A stretch of DNA of 64,000 nucleotides from Arthrobacter subterraneus (GTDB taxonomy: Bacteria; Actinomycetota; Actinomycetes; Actinomycetales; Micrococcaceae). The stretch is taken from positions 120,205 to 184,204 of the forward strand of contig NZ_FNDT01000007.1 of the NCBI RefSeq assembly GCF_900099735.1, read 5' to 3'. Below are positions 1 to 8,311 of the stretch, in pieces. A model generated the notes under the pieces. The model did not search any database. It saw only the letters and a list, made by a program, of their open reading frames with translations, and was not told the origin of the DNA. Positions within the stretch are counted from its first letter, which is position 1; every line of letters starts with the position of its first letter. Position numbers and translations under genes: made by a program.

Positions 1-50
1 AGGCCGAGAAGAAGCACCAACCCTGCCGCTGCGCCACGAATGTTCAGCAT
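1..50 (-). CDS. possible 5' fragment of a secreted or membrane protein (cut by window edge)
   Basis: An ATG at 48-50 on the minus strand opens a frame that stays open to the window edge and begins MLNIRGAAAGLVLLLG, which looks like the start of a signal peptide or membrane helix. The purine-rich stretch upstream lies about 13 bases from the ATG, farther than usual for a ribosome-binding site. Only 16 residues are visible, so no function can be given. Confidence 0.3.
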   Translation of the reverse strand, partial: MLNIRGAAAGLVLLLG

Positions 51-103
51 GCTTCGTAATTTACCCCTTCCCTGCTGTTTCCGCAGGTCAGGCGGGCATC
101 GGT

Positions 104-916
104 TCAGCGTCCGGGGAAGCTTGGGCGCTCCTTGGCGAGGAAGGCGCGGGTACCCTCCGCCTTGTCCTGGGTGGTGAACGCGGTCCGGAAGGATTCCGCC
201 TCGAGGGCAAGGCCTTCAGCAGTGGGCTTGCCCTCGATTTCCGACAGCGTTCTTTTAACGAGTGCGACGGCGGTGGGAGACTGGCGTGCCACTGCGGCCA
301 AAGTGCTGTGGGCACCGTCGAGCAGTTCCTCGGCGGAATCGAAAAGCGCTGTGACGAGACCGGCGCGGTGTGCTTCGTCAGCCTTCAGGCGGCGGCCGGT
401 GAAGAGAAGTTCGCGTGCCAGCCCGGGCCCCACGTAACGGGGCAGCCGGACGGACCCACCGAAGCCGGGAACGAGCCCCAAACCGACTTCGGGCTGGCCG
501 AAGGATGCCGATGATGCGGCGTAGATCAGGTCGCACGCCATCGCGAGCTCGCAGCCCCCGCCGAGCGCGAAGCCGTTCACCGCAGCGATGACCGGCACGG
601 GAAGCTGCTCGACCGCAAGGGTCACCTGGTGCATGCGGGAGCTGTGAGCATGCGCTTCGTCCGGCGTCATGCCCTCCATTTCGCGGATATCCGCGCCGGC
701 GACGAAAGCCTTCCCCGTACCGGTGATGATGACGCCGCGAACCGGCCACGCGCCGTCGTCGTTCGCCAACACCTCCGAAACCGCGCTGATGCAGTGTTCA
801 AGGTCCTGGACCACCCTTGTGGACAGGGCATTCAGGGCGTCCGGGCGGTTCACCGTGATGGTGAGGACGCCATCACGGATGTCGGTCAGGAGGGTTGGGT
901 AGACAGGAAGCTGCAT
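104..916 (-). CDS. enoyl-CoA hydratase/isomerase (crotonase family)
   Basis: A 270-residue crotonase-fold protein expected to hydrate trans-2-enoyl-CoA in fatty-acid or related acyl-CoA degradation in the cytoplasm. The oxyanion-hole segment AGADIREM is near residue 75 and the second glycine-rich element GFALGGGCELA is at 116-125. Glutamates equivalent to both hydratase catalytic residues are present (E123 in GGCELA and E143 in GQPEVGLG), so a true hydratase is more likely than a dehalogenase or isomerase subtype. I start at the ATG at 916 (MQLPVYPTLL); a longer frame reaches 1054, but those extra residues are low-complexity and cross a repeated non-coding motif. No acyl-CoA genes adjoin it, so the substrate is unknown. 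Confidence 0.85.
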   Translation of the reverse strand: MQLPVYPTLLTDIRDGVLTITVNRPDALNALSTRVVQDLEHCISAVSEVLANDDGAWPVRGVIITGTGKAFVAGADIREMEGMTPDEAHAHSSRMHQVTLAVEQLPVPVIAAVNGFALGGGCELAMACDLIYAASSASFGQPEVGLGLVPGFGGSVRLPRYVGPGLARELLFTGRRLKADEAHRAGLVTALFDSAEELLDGAHSTLAAVARQSPTAVALVKRTLSEIEGKPTAEGLALEAESFRTAFTTQDKAEGTRAFLAKERPSFPGR

Positions 917-930
917 GAGCCCAAGCGTAG

Positions 931-1003
931 CGACCGAGGGACCCGGAGTGAGCGAAGCGAGCCCTGGGAGGCCGCTGCGCGCGTACCGACCGAGGGGCCC
1001 GGA
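931..1003. repeat. pair of 17-bp extragenic direct repeats
   Basis: The motif CGACCGAGGGACCCGGA at 931-947 recurs with one mismatch at 987-1003 in the spacer between the divergent enoyl-CoA hydratase and DUF4262 genes. The stretch between contains gagtgagcgaagcgag, itself partly symmetric. This may be a small REP-like extragenic element; function is unknown. Confidence 0.45.
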
Positions 1004-1056
1004 AATGTCAGAACGGGATGCCATCTTTGACTCAGTCACACTGAAGGAGTGCATCC

Positions 1057-1578
1057 ATGACCGACCTCATCTTTCACCCACCCTGCTCATTCCTCGAATT
1101 TTCGGGGCTGCGGCGGAATGTGGGTTTCAACCGCGAACACCTCGAATCGCAGCTGGCGCAGGAAGGGGTCATCCTGCGCTTCAGCGAAGGCAGCGGAGAG
1201 CTGCCCTGTGCCTACACGGTGGGCCTTACCGGCCGGGGGCTACCGGAGCTCATCCTGTATGGCCGGAGCCCCGGTCATCTGCGTCATGCCTGGTCGCTCA
1301 TCGAACCGGAACTGGGCCGTCTCGCGGAGGCCGGAAGGAGGGTTTTCCATGGACAGTTCGACGGGCAGACCGTCCGCGTCCGGAGGGCGTCGCTGCACCG
1401 GCTCCGGGATGCCTTCGCGCTGTATGGCCGGGACGGATTCAGCGCCCTGCAGGTCTATTGGATGGTCGGCTCCGGGAACCACCTGCCGCAACAGTGGGAA
1501 ATCCGGTACCTCGCGGCGCAGCCCTTCCTCGGCGAAGGAACCCTCGGTGACCTGATCGACGGGAGGAACAACGCCTGA
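1057..1578 (+). CDS. DUF4262 domain protein
   Basis: A 173-residue protein I recognise as DUF4262 from the segment AYTVGLTGRGLPELILYG around residues 52-69, the family hallmark. The domain is common in actinobacteria and its activity is unknown. The ATG at 1057 is preceded by AAGGAG at a good distance, fixing the start. No signal peptide or membrane segment is seen, so it is probably cytoplasmic. Its stop directly abuts the stop of the convergent CPBP protease gene. Confidence 0.75.
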   Translation: MTDLIFHPPCSFLEFSGLRRNVGFNREHLESQLAQEGVILRFSEGSGELPCAYTVGLTGRGLPELILYGRSPGHLRHAWSLIEPELGRLAEAGRRVFHGQFDGQTVRVRRASLHRLRDAFALYGRDGFSALQVYWMVGSGNHLPQQWEIRYLAAQPFLGEGTLGDLIDGRNNA

Positions 1579-2445
1579 TCAGGGCAGCAGTTCCGGCGGA
1601 ACAAGGAGCAGCAGGGCCACGCCGGTGCCGTTGAACACTATGTGAGTCACTATTGCCGCGCCGAGGCGGCCGGTGAACACTGTCAGCACCCCGCACACAA
1701 GCCCAACAGTGAATGTGCTGAGCAGCAGGTAGATGGATGAACGGAGGTCCGGAACGGCACCGGTATGCAGCAGGCCGAAGGCGAGGGAACTCACCAGCAG
1801 CGCCATGACCGTGGATGCCACGATGGACCGTCTCTGGACGGCGGGCGTCACGGCGTCGCCACGGTTGCCCGTGCGTCGGAGCCAGAGCGCATTCTGCACG
1901 CCGCGCAGCACCAGGCCGCGGTTGAACAACTCCTCAAGGAAAGGCGCGATCAGCACTCCCCCGAGTACGCCGTTGATGAGCAGCCAGACGGTATCACCGG
2001 TCAGGAACAGTTCCGCGTTGCCCTGGATGACTTCACCGTCCTGCAGAGGCCACAGGAGCGTAAGAACCGCGAGGATTATGGCCAGCACCACCCTCGCGGC
2101 AATGCCGGCGCCCAGGCCTACGGCGAGGTCGATCCATTGGAACCGCAGGCCGAAATCGAGGGCGAGGGAGCGGAATCCGTGGCGGCGGGAAGCGTAGAAG
2201 GTCACGCCGAACATCGCCGTCCAGGTCAGCAGCAGCGATGCAAAAATCAGCTCCGGACCGAACGGCAGTACCTCCGCCAGGGCAAGGGTGCCAAGCAGCG
2301 GCACCAGCACCACAATCACCAGGCCCGCCAAGGCAAGGCCTGCACCCCACCGGGGTGCGAGGGGCCCTTCGGGGGTCAGCTGGGTGGGGTTCGCCAGGCG
2401 GAACGGAGTGCCCTGCGCTGCAGGTGGGGGAAACGATCGGGGCAT
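1579..2445 (-). CDS. CPBP-family intramembrane glutamic protease (CAAX protease/Abi type)
   Basis: A 288-residue polytopic membrane protein with about seven to eight hydrophobic segments. Family motifs are visible in order: EELFNRG (diacidic motif plus arginine) near residue 170, FGLLHTG with a histidine near 225, and HIVFN with the last catalytic-site histidine and asparagine near 270. These match the type II CAAX protease/bacteriocin-immunity family, which cleaves or binds membrane substrates. The first about 30 residues are a cytoplasmic proline-rich leader. It stands alone between a DUF4262 gene (tail to tail) and a divergent beta-glucosidase; the substrate cannot be deduced. Confidence 0.82.
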   Translation of the reverse strand: MPRSFPPPAAQGTPFRLANPTQLTPEGPLAPRWGAGLALAGLVIVVLVPLLGTLALAEVLPFGPELIFASLLLTWTAMFGVTFYASRRHGFRSLALDFGLRFQWIDLAVGLGAGIAARVVLAIILAVLTLLWPLQDGEVIQGNAELFLTGDTVWLLINGVLGGVLIAPFLEELFNRGLVLRGVQNALWLRRTGNRGDAVTPAVQRRSIVASTVMALLVSSLAFGLLHTGAVPDLRSSIYLLLSTFTVGLVCGVLTVFTGRLGAAIVTHIVFNGTGVALLLLVPPELLP

Positions 2446-2550
2446 GCAAGCACCCTATCTGCCCTTCCAGGAAAGAAACCGGGTCCGGGCAGTTGACGGC
2501 TGGGGGTAGGGAGTTCTTTAGTGAAGGGACATCACGATCAGGGAGTGCCG

Positions 2551-3933
2551 ATGAGTGAGTTCGGATTGCCGGCAGGGTTTGTGTTCGGGACCTCAACCGC
2601 GGCAGCGCAGATTGAGGGCGCGGTCAATGAAGGCGGCCGCGGGCCCAGCATCTGGGATGACTACGCGAGCCAGCACAGCAACATCCTCGACGCTTCCAGC
2701 CCGGCCATTGCATGCGACCACTACAACCGGTATGAGGAGGACTTCGATCTCCTCAAGCAGCTGGGCGGCAAGGCATACCGGATGTCGATCGCGTGGCCAC
2801 GCATCCAGCCAACGGGCCGGGGGCCCGCGAATCCTGAGGGTATCGCTTTCTACCATCGGCTCCTTGACGCCCTGCTGGACCGCGGGATCGAACCGTGGGT
2901 CACGCTGTACCACTGGGATCTTCCACTGGCCCTGCAGGACGCCGGCGGGTGGCAGAACAGGGAAACCATCGATGCCTTCGCCGACTACACGCGGATTCTC
3001 CGCGACGAGTTCGGAGGAAAGGTTTCCGCCTGGATGACCGTCAACGAGCCGGTGGTGCACACCGGCGTCGGGCACGCGATCGGACGGGCTGCGCCGGGGC
3101 TCATGCTGCTGGGCAGTGCATTCTCGGTGGCGCATCACCTGCTGCTTGCGCACGGGCGTGCCGTGCGCGTGCTGCGTGAAACGCTGGATACGCCCATCGG
3201 CGTGGTCAACAACCACTCGCCCGTGGAACCGGCGAGCGGCTCCGAGAAGGAGCGGAACCTCGCGCTGCTCTACGATCACTACCACAACGGCCAGTTCGCG
3301 GGACCGCTGCTGACCGGTGAGTATCCGGCCGACCTTGCCGAGATTGAGGGTATGTCCTTCGAGGTGATCCGGGAGGGGGACATGGAGATCATCTCCACCC
3401 CCCTGGATTTCTACGGCATCAACTACTACTTCCCCACGAAGGTCGGGGCAGCACCGCCGCTGTTTCCGGTTCCATTCATGCCGCGCGAGTATTCCGACGT
3501 CCCGAAGACCGACTTCGACTGGCCCGTGATTCCGAGCGGCCTGACCACCATCCTCAAGCAACTCAAGGAGCAGTACCCCAATATTCCGCCGATCTACATC
3601 ACCGAAAACGGCTGCGCCTACAACGACGGCCCCGGCGGAGACGTCACGGACACCCGGCGGATCGAGTTCCTGGAGAAGCATCTGGCGGCGGTCGGCGATG
3701 CGATCGCGGACGGTGTGGACGTACGCGGGTATTTCCACTGGACCCTGATGGACAACTGGGAGTGGCAGGAAGGCTACACAAAGAAGTTCGGTCTGATCCG
3801 GATGGAACCGGCAACGCTGGACCGGGTGCCGCGTGCTTCCTTCCACCGGTATGCGCAGATCATCGCCGAGCATTCCGTTCCGGAAACCGATGCCGGACCT
3901 GCTCCGGCTCCGTTGGCCGCCGAGGCGTCCTGA
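2551..3933 (+). CDS. GH1 family beta-glucosidase
   Basis: A 460-residue glycoside hydrolase family 1 enzyme, a (beta/alpha)8 barrel that releases non-reducing beta-linked glucose or galactose from oligosaccharides. The acid/base glutamate is E166 in TVNEP and the nucleophile is E352 in ITENG; the N-terminal FVFGTSTAAAQIEGA signature is also present. No signal peptide is seen, so it works in the cytoplasm on imported di- or oligosaccharides. GGGAG precedes the ATG at 2551; a start 30 bases earlier would add ten non-family residues. No sugar transporter adjoins it. Normal length for the family. Confidence 0.92.
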   Translation: MSEFGLPAGFVFGTSTAAAQIEGAVNEGGRGPSIWDDYASQHSNILDASSPAIACDHYNRYEEDFDLLKQLGGKAYRMSIAWPRIQPTGRGPANPEGIAFYHRLLDALLDRGIEPWVTLYHWDLPLALQDAGGWQNRETIDAFADYTRILRDEFGGKVSAWMTVNEPVVHTGVGHAIGRAAPGLMLLGSAFSVAHHLLLAHGRAVRVLRETLDTPIGVVNNHSPVEPASGSEKERNLALLYDHYHNGQFAGPLLTGEYPADLAEIEGMSFEVIREGDMEIISTPLDFYGINYYFPTKVGAAPPLFPVPFMPREYSDVPKTDFDWPVIPSGLTTILKQLKEQYPNIPPIYITENGCAYNDGPGGDVTDTRRIEFLEKHLAAVGDAIADGVDVRGYFHWTLMDNWEWQEGYTKKFGLIRMEPATLDRVPRASFHRYAQIIAEHSVPETDAGPAPAPLAAEAS

Positions 3934-3941
3934 ACGGCCCG

Positions 3942-4652
3942 CTAACGACGCCGGCCGCGCCCCCGGGCACCCGGGGCGCCTTTGGTGGTGCCCGGTTTGC
4001 GCCGGGTGGTCCTGCCGGAAGCCGGTTTGCCCTGTGGGGTTTTCGCCGGCTTGGCGGTCTTCTTCGGTTCCGAGGCCGCGTCCTTCTGCGCTGACGGCTG
4101 CCGCGAACTCCGGGCGGTCCGTCCACGGACTATGCCGATGAACTCCTCGATCTCATCCGTGGTGTTGTCCGCCACCCAGGCGACCGCGATGGTGGTTACC
4201 GGCGCGTCCTGCACGGGCCGGATTTCCACATCCCGCCGGTTGTAGTGCCGCGCCACGGACATGGGGAGCACCACGACGCCGGCACCGGACGCCGCAACCT
4301 CAATAGCCATGCGTGCTCCACCGCACTCCTGGACATCGAGGAGGTTCTCGCCGGCCAGCTCGGCGGGCTCAACCTCATCGAGCAGGGAGAGTTCGTTTTC
4401 CTTTGAGACGACCACCACGGCCAGCTCCTCATAGAGCGGGATCACACTGAGTGCGTCGCGGTCCACGGGCAGCCGGACAAAGGCGATATCCACCGAACCG
4501 TCCCGGAGCGCTGAAACCAGCCCGCCGTCGTCGTACCCGTTTGCTTCAATCGGGAGATGCGGGTTCCGTTCGCGCCAGCGTCCCACCCATTTGCCGGGCG
4601 TCACCCCGGTCACGAATCCGATCCTCAGGACGGGAGGCTGGGTCTCAGGCAC
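3942..4652 (-). CDS. stand-alone LysR-type substrate-binding domain protein with basic tail (no HTH)
   Basis: A 236-residue protein whose first about 185 residues match the effector-binding (periplasmic-binding-protein-like) domain of LysR regulators: IGFVTGVTPGKW at the start, GLVSALRDGSVDIAFVRLP, then LAVVVV and GAGVVVLP. The N-terminal winged-helix DNA-binding domain is missing; the protein begins directly at the effector domain. The last about 50 residues are rich in Lys, Arg and Pro and could bind nucleic acid. It is divergent from the DUF5997 gene with only 37 bases between the starts, a pairing I recognise from other actinobacteria. Function unknown. Confidence 0.75.
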   Translation of the reverse strand: MPETQPPVLRIGFVTGVTPGKWVGRWRERNPHLPIEANGYDDGGLVSALRDGSVDIAFVRLPVDRDALSVIPLYEELAVVVVSKENELSLLDEVEPAELAGENLLDVQECGGARMAIEVAASGAGVVVLPMSVARHYNRRDVEIRPVQDAPVTTIAVAWVADNTTDEIEEFIGIVRGRTARSSRQPSAQKDAASEPKKTAKPAKTPQGKPASGRTTRRKPGTTKGAPGARGRGRRR

Positions 4653-4689
4653 GTCCTCACAGTAACCCAGTCAGCGCTACCCTGAGAGG

Positions 4690-5070
4690 ATGACCCCAGC
4701 GAAGTCCCCGCAGACCATGAAACCGGCCACAGCCGCGAAGAAACTTGGCATCTACCTGCCCGCAGCACCCCAGGAGTTCCAGGACAGGGACATCTCCCGC
4801 GGAGAATTCAACGAGCTCCAGGAGAACCCGCCGGAGTGGCTCGCGGAGCTGCGCCGGACCGGTCCGCACCCGCGTCCCGTAGTAGCGCAGAAGCTTGGTG
4901 TTTCGATCAGCGGCCTGGCACGCGGCGGCATTTCAGATCCGCTGACGACGGCGGAAATCACCGCCCTCCTGCAGGCGCCGCCGGAGTGGCTGGTTGCGGA
5001 GCGCTCGACGATGGCACAGGTGCGCGCCGAGGAGAAGAGAATCAAGGAAGAACGGCGCGCGAAGAGCTAG
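4690..5070 (+). CDS. DUF5997 family protein
   Basis: A 126-residue protein recognised as DUF5997 from ATAAKKLGIYLPA near residue 14 and PRPVVAQKLGVSISGLARG near 62-80, which reads like a helix-turn-helix-type segment. The tail is a charged helix (EEKRIKEERRAKS). The ATG at 4690 has no properly spaced ribosome-binding site and may be leaderless; an internal ATG at 4717 (MKPATAAKKLG) is a good alternative start. It is divergent from the HTH-less LysR effector-domain gene, suggesting the two products cooperate; that is inference. Confidence 0.7.
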   Translation: MTPAKSPQTMKPATAAKKLGIYLPAAPQEFQDRDISRGEFNELQENPPEWLAELRRTGPHPRPVVAQKLGVSISGLARGGISDPLTTAEITALLQAPPEWLVAERSTMAQVRAEEKRIKEERRAKS

Positions 5071-5073
5071 GTT

Positions 5074-5775
5074 CTACGCCGGATTCAGCGGCTCGATGAG
5101 TAGCGGGCTGTCCTCACGTACCGGTCCCACCTCATGGAACTGCAGCCGTTCGGCAACGGGGGTGGCCGCGGCGACCGCCTCATCAGCCAGCTCCTGCGTC
5201 CCCTTCGTCGTGGGGTTCAGCCACTCGTTCCAGAAGTCTCGGGGCAGGGTCACCGGCGTGCGGTCGTGGATTTCCGCCACTCCCCCCACCGCCTCGCGGG
5301 TCAGGATGGTGGAGGAAAGTACCCACCGGTTGGGGTGGTCATCGGGCAACTCGCGATTGCGCCACCACGCGTACAGCCCCGCGAACACCACCTGCTCACC
5401 GGGTAGATGGATGTAGAACGGGATCTTGGTTTTTCCTTCGGTGCGCCACTCGTAGTAGCCGCTGGCCGGAATGAGTGCCCGGCGGCTCTCGAGGGACGGC
5501 TTGAAAGTGGGTTTGCTGCCCACAGTTTCCGCCCGGGCATTGAAGGTCGGGCCCTTCGTTTTCAGTTCCCTGGAGAACGACGGCGTCAGCCACCACCGCG
5601 CTGCCTCCAGACGGCGGGTGACGTGGCCGTCCTTGAGCGACTCCAGAACCACCCGGATGGGGTCGGTGGGACTGATATTCCATGAGGGTTGGGGCAGGTT
5701 TTCACCCACCGTATCGACATCGAAAAGGTCCACCAGGTCCTTGTTCGACCCCGCCACTACAAAGCGTCCGCACAT
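5074..5775 (-). CDS. SRAP domain protein (YedK/HMCES family abasic-site shield)
   Basis: A 233-residue SOS-response-associated-peptidase domain protein. It starts MCGRF, so that after Met removal Cys2 can form the thiazolidine link to abasic sites in single-stranded DNA. The other conserved parts are present: NARAETV (Asn/Glu of the active site), ASGYYEW and EIHDRTPV with the catalytic histidine. It is divergent from the imuA'-imuB-dnaE2 operon, and the LexA box at 5844-5859 lies 69 bases upstream of its start, so joint SOS control is plausible. Its likely job is shielding abasic sites while the translesion polymerase acts. Confidence 0.88.
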   Translation of the reverse strand: MCGRFVVAGSNKDLVDLFDVDTVGENLPQPSWNISPTDPIRVVLESLKDGHVTRRLEAARWWLTPSFSRELKTKGPTFNARAETVGSKPTFKPSLESRRALIPASGYYEWRTEGKTKIPFYIHLPGEQVVFAGLYAWWRNRELPDDHPNRWVLSSTILTREAVGGVAEIHDRTPVTLPRDFWNEWLNPTTKGTQELADEAVAAATPVAERLQFHEVGPVREDSPLLIEPLNPA

Positions 5776-5843
5776 GGAGACAGGGTACTGGAGATCGGTC
5801 CTTTCCAGAGGTTCTCCACAACCGGATGGATCAATTGACTTAA

Positions 5844-5859
5844 TCGAACATGCGTTCGA
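5844..5859. promoter_or_regulatory. LexA (SOS) box in the SRAP / imuA' divergent promoter region
   Basis: TCGAACATGCGTTCGA is a perfect 16-bp inverted repeat matching the actinobacterial/Bacillus-type SOS consensus (CGAAC-N4-GTTCG). It sits between a possible -35 TTGACT (5835-5840) and a -10-like AATATT (5859-5864), so LexA would block RNA polymerase directly. It lies immediately before the imuA' start codon and 69 bases from the SRAP gene. Confidence 0.9.
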
Positions 5860-5868
5860 ATATTAAGT

Positions 5869-6669
5869 GTGAATTCATCAGCTGCAGCCGTCTTTCAGGC
5901 CGCATCCCCGGGGCATTCCCTGCAGGGTGCCCGCCGGGGGCTGTCCGCTGTGGATCCTGCAGGAGCGGCTGATTCCAGGGCAAGGCTCAAGGCAGAACTT
6001 CAATCCAGGATCAACGGCATACAGAAAAGCCGGCCTTCTTCCCGGCGGCTGCCCACCGTGCCGGTGCTGGCGGGTATTCTTCCGGGCGGCGGCCTGCAGG
6101 CGGGGGCCGCCTATTCGGTCACAAACTCCACCACCCTTGCCATGGCTTTGCTGGCCGGACCTTCAGGGGCCGGGGCGTGGTGCAGTGTCATCGGCATGCC
6201 GACCTTCAGCGTGGAGGCCGCTGCGGGCTTCGGGATAGCGCTGGACAAACTGGTTCTGGTACCCCATCCCGGAGACCAATGGCTCACCGTTACCGCCGCC
6301 ATGGTGGACGTGGTGTCAATCGTCCTGACCTGCGTTCCACAGCATGTCGCACCGGCGGACGCTTCCCGCCTCATGGCCCGGCTGCGCCAGCGCGGTGCTG
6401 CACTGGTGACCATGGGCCGCTGGCCGCACAGTGAGGCCACGCTCAGCGTGACCGGAAGCAACTGGCAGGGTCTGGGTTCGGGAACCGGGCACCTTCGAAG
6501 CCGCCGGATGAGAATCACGGCTCACGCTTCTACCGGGCGTTCCCGTACCGCTGATCTGTGGCTCCCGGATCTGCAGCATGGGCCCTGGTCCACATCCCTG
6601 TCCAACTCCGTACCTGCGGTGCATGGAGGTACGGAGCAGCAGGAATTCTTCTCAAGGTCAGCCTCATGA
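5869..6669 (+). CDS. imuA': ImuA'-like RecA-fold accessory protein of the SOS mutasome
   Basis: A 266-residue protein with a weak RecA-like core (PVLAGILPGGGLQAGAAYSV, then a hydrophobic strand and WCSVIGMPTFSVEAA); the classical Walker A lysine is not evident. Its place upstream of imuB and dnaE2 and under a LexA box identifies it as the ImuA'/ImuA partner that supports DnaE2-dependent induced mutagenesis. The GTG at 5869 is only ten bases after the LexA box, leaving no room for a ribosome-binding site, so the mRNA is probably leaderless. Its stop overlaps the imuB start (ATGA). Confidence 0.72.
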   Translation: MNSSAAAVFQAASPGHSLQGARRGLSAVDPAGAADSRARLKAELQSRINGIQKSRPSSRRLPTVPVLAGILPGGGLQAGAAYSVTNSTTLAMALLAGPSGAGAWCSVIGMPTFSVEAAAGFGIALDKLVLVPHPGDQWLTVTAAMVDVVSIVLTCVPQHVAPADASRLMARLRQRGAALVTMGRWPHSEATLSVTGSNWQGLGSGTGHLRSRRMRITAHASTGRSRTADLWLPDLQHGPWSTSLSNSVPAVHGGTEQQEFFSRSAS

Positions 6670-8267
6670 AGCTTCCCCCGCCGGGCCAGGCTGCTCCGGC
6701 TGCTCCGGTCAGTACCCGCAGCATGGTTCTCTGGTGTCCCGACTGGCCCATTACCGCCGCGCTCCGCGAACACCTCCTGCCGGCGGAACACCCTGTGGCA
6801 CTGATCGAGAAGGGCGAGGTTTTTGCCTGCTCTCCCGCTGCACGGGAGCAGGGAGTCAAACGCGGCCTCCGCCTGCGGGAGGCCCAGGCCCGCTGCACCA
6901 GCCTGACCGTGCTCCCCTATGAGCCCGCGCAGGATGCAAGGTCCTTCGAACCCGTTCTGGCCGCCGTGGAGAAAATAATGCCCGGCGTGCAGCTGATCCG
7001 CCCCGGGTTATGCGCTCTTCATGCCAAAGGTCCCGCAAGGTATTACGGCAGCGAGAACCACGCTGCAGCTGTCCTGCTCAAGGCACTCGCCGCCATTGGC
7101 CTCACCGCCGCACGGGTGGGGGTTGCTGACAGTCCCTTTGCCGCTGAGCACGCCGCCCGTTCAACTGAGTTCCTGGATGAACCGGAGAGTGACTCCGTGT
7201 GGATCATCCCGCCCGGAGAATCACCCGCCTTCCTCAGCAGCTTTCCCCTGGAGGTTCTGGAGGAGCCGGCGCTTGCGGTGATCCTGCGGCGGCTGGGAAT
7301 CCGCACCCTGGGTGATTTTGCTGCCCTCACCCGGGCTGATGTGCGTAACCGGTTCGGTGCGGAAGGTGCGTTGGCTCATCTCAAGGCAAGCGGACTTGAC
7401 CACCACAGCGTGGTGGAAAGAAAACCGCCGGCGGAACTTGACGTCGTCGTGCACTGTGAACCGCCGCTGGCACGCATTGATGAGCTCACGTTCACCCTGC
7501 GCCTCTCCGCAGAGAAATTCGTGGACCGGCTGCGTGAGGCAGGGTTGGTGTGCACGGTCCTGTCGGTGCGGCTGCAGTCAGAGTCGGGTGAGGAATCGGT
7601 TCGGTCCTGGCGGCACCCCCGCTGGTTCGATGCCGATGATGTGCTGGACCGTGTCCGCTGGCAGCTGCAGGGCAGCGGAAACGTTGAGCACGGGCTGCGT
7701 GCCGGGATCAGCCGGGTGCAGCTTGCACCGGAGACCGTCGAAGATCTCAGCGACCATGCGGATGGACTGTGGGGAACGGGGCCTGATGAGAACATTCACC
7801 ACGGCCTTGCCCGGGTACAGAGCATGCTGGGTCATGGCGCCGTCCTGACGGCCATGGTGGCTGGTGGAAGAATGCTCACTGACCGGCGCGTCTTCATTCC
7901 CTGGGGAGACCCACCGTCGGAAGCCGCGGCCAAAAGCCGGGATCTTCCGTGGCCCGGCCAGCTCCCCGGTCCTGCCCCGGCTACCGTTTTTGACCAACCC
8001 CGCCCCGTCCAGGTGCTGGACTGTGCGGGAGGCTCTGTGGACGTGGATGAGCGCGGCCTGCTGACAGGGGTCCCCACCGTCCTTGTGACGGAGCCGCCCC
8101 GGCAATCGGCTATTGCTTCGTGGGCAGGGCCGTGGCCCATCGTCGAGCGGTGGTGGGATTCGAAGGGCCGTGCCCTCAACCGGTTCCAGGTGGTGGATGA
8201 CTCCGGGAGGGCCTGGCTGCTGTTGCTTGAGGACCACCACTGGTGGGCTGAGGCCAGTTATGACTGA
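6666..8267 (+). CDS. imuB: ImuB, catalytically degenerate Y-family polymerase homolog
   Basis: A 533-residue Y-family protein that acts as the hub linking DnaE2 to the beta clamp in SOS mutagenesis. The N-terminal palm-like part begins MVLWCPDWPI after a short leader; the usual second acidic pair of active Y-family enzymes is not visible, as expected for ImuB. The little-finger-like region holds FTLRLSAEKFVDRLREAGL. The C-terminal domain includes LLTGVPTVLV and ends in the aromatic-rich WWAEASYD. Its ATG overlaps the imuA' stop, indicating translational coupling; longer upstream starts would run into imuA'. Confidence 0.87.
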   Translation: MKLPPPGQAAPAAPVSTRSMVLWCPDWPITAALREHLLPAEHPVALIEKGEVFACSPAAREQGVKRGLRLREAQARCTSLTVLPYEPAQDARSFEPVLAAVEKIMPGVQLIRPGLCALHAKGPARYYGSENHAAAVLLKALAAIGLTAARVGVADSPFAAEHAARSTEFLDEPESDSVWIIPPGESPAFLSSFPLEVLEEPALAVILRRLGIRTLGDFAALTRADVRNRFGAEGALAHLKASGLDHHSVVERKPPAELDVVVHCEPPLARIDELTFTLRLSAEKFVDRLREAGLVCTVLSVRLQSESGEESVRSWRHPRWFDADDVLDRVRWQLQGSGNVEHGLRAGISRVQLAPETVEDLSDHADGLWGTGPDENIHHGLARVQSMLGHGAVLTAMVAGGRMLTDRRVFIPWGDPPSEAAAKSRDLPWPGQLPGPAPATVFDQPRPVQVLDCAGGSVDVDERGLLTGVPTVLVTEPPRQSAIASWAGPWPIVERWWDSKGRALNRFQVVDDSGRAWLLLLEDHHWWAEASYD

Positions 8268-8311
8268 ACATTCCGCCTCCAGGATTGCCTCCGCGAATGG
8301 TGTGCACTGAC

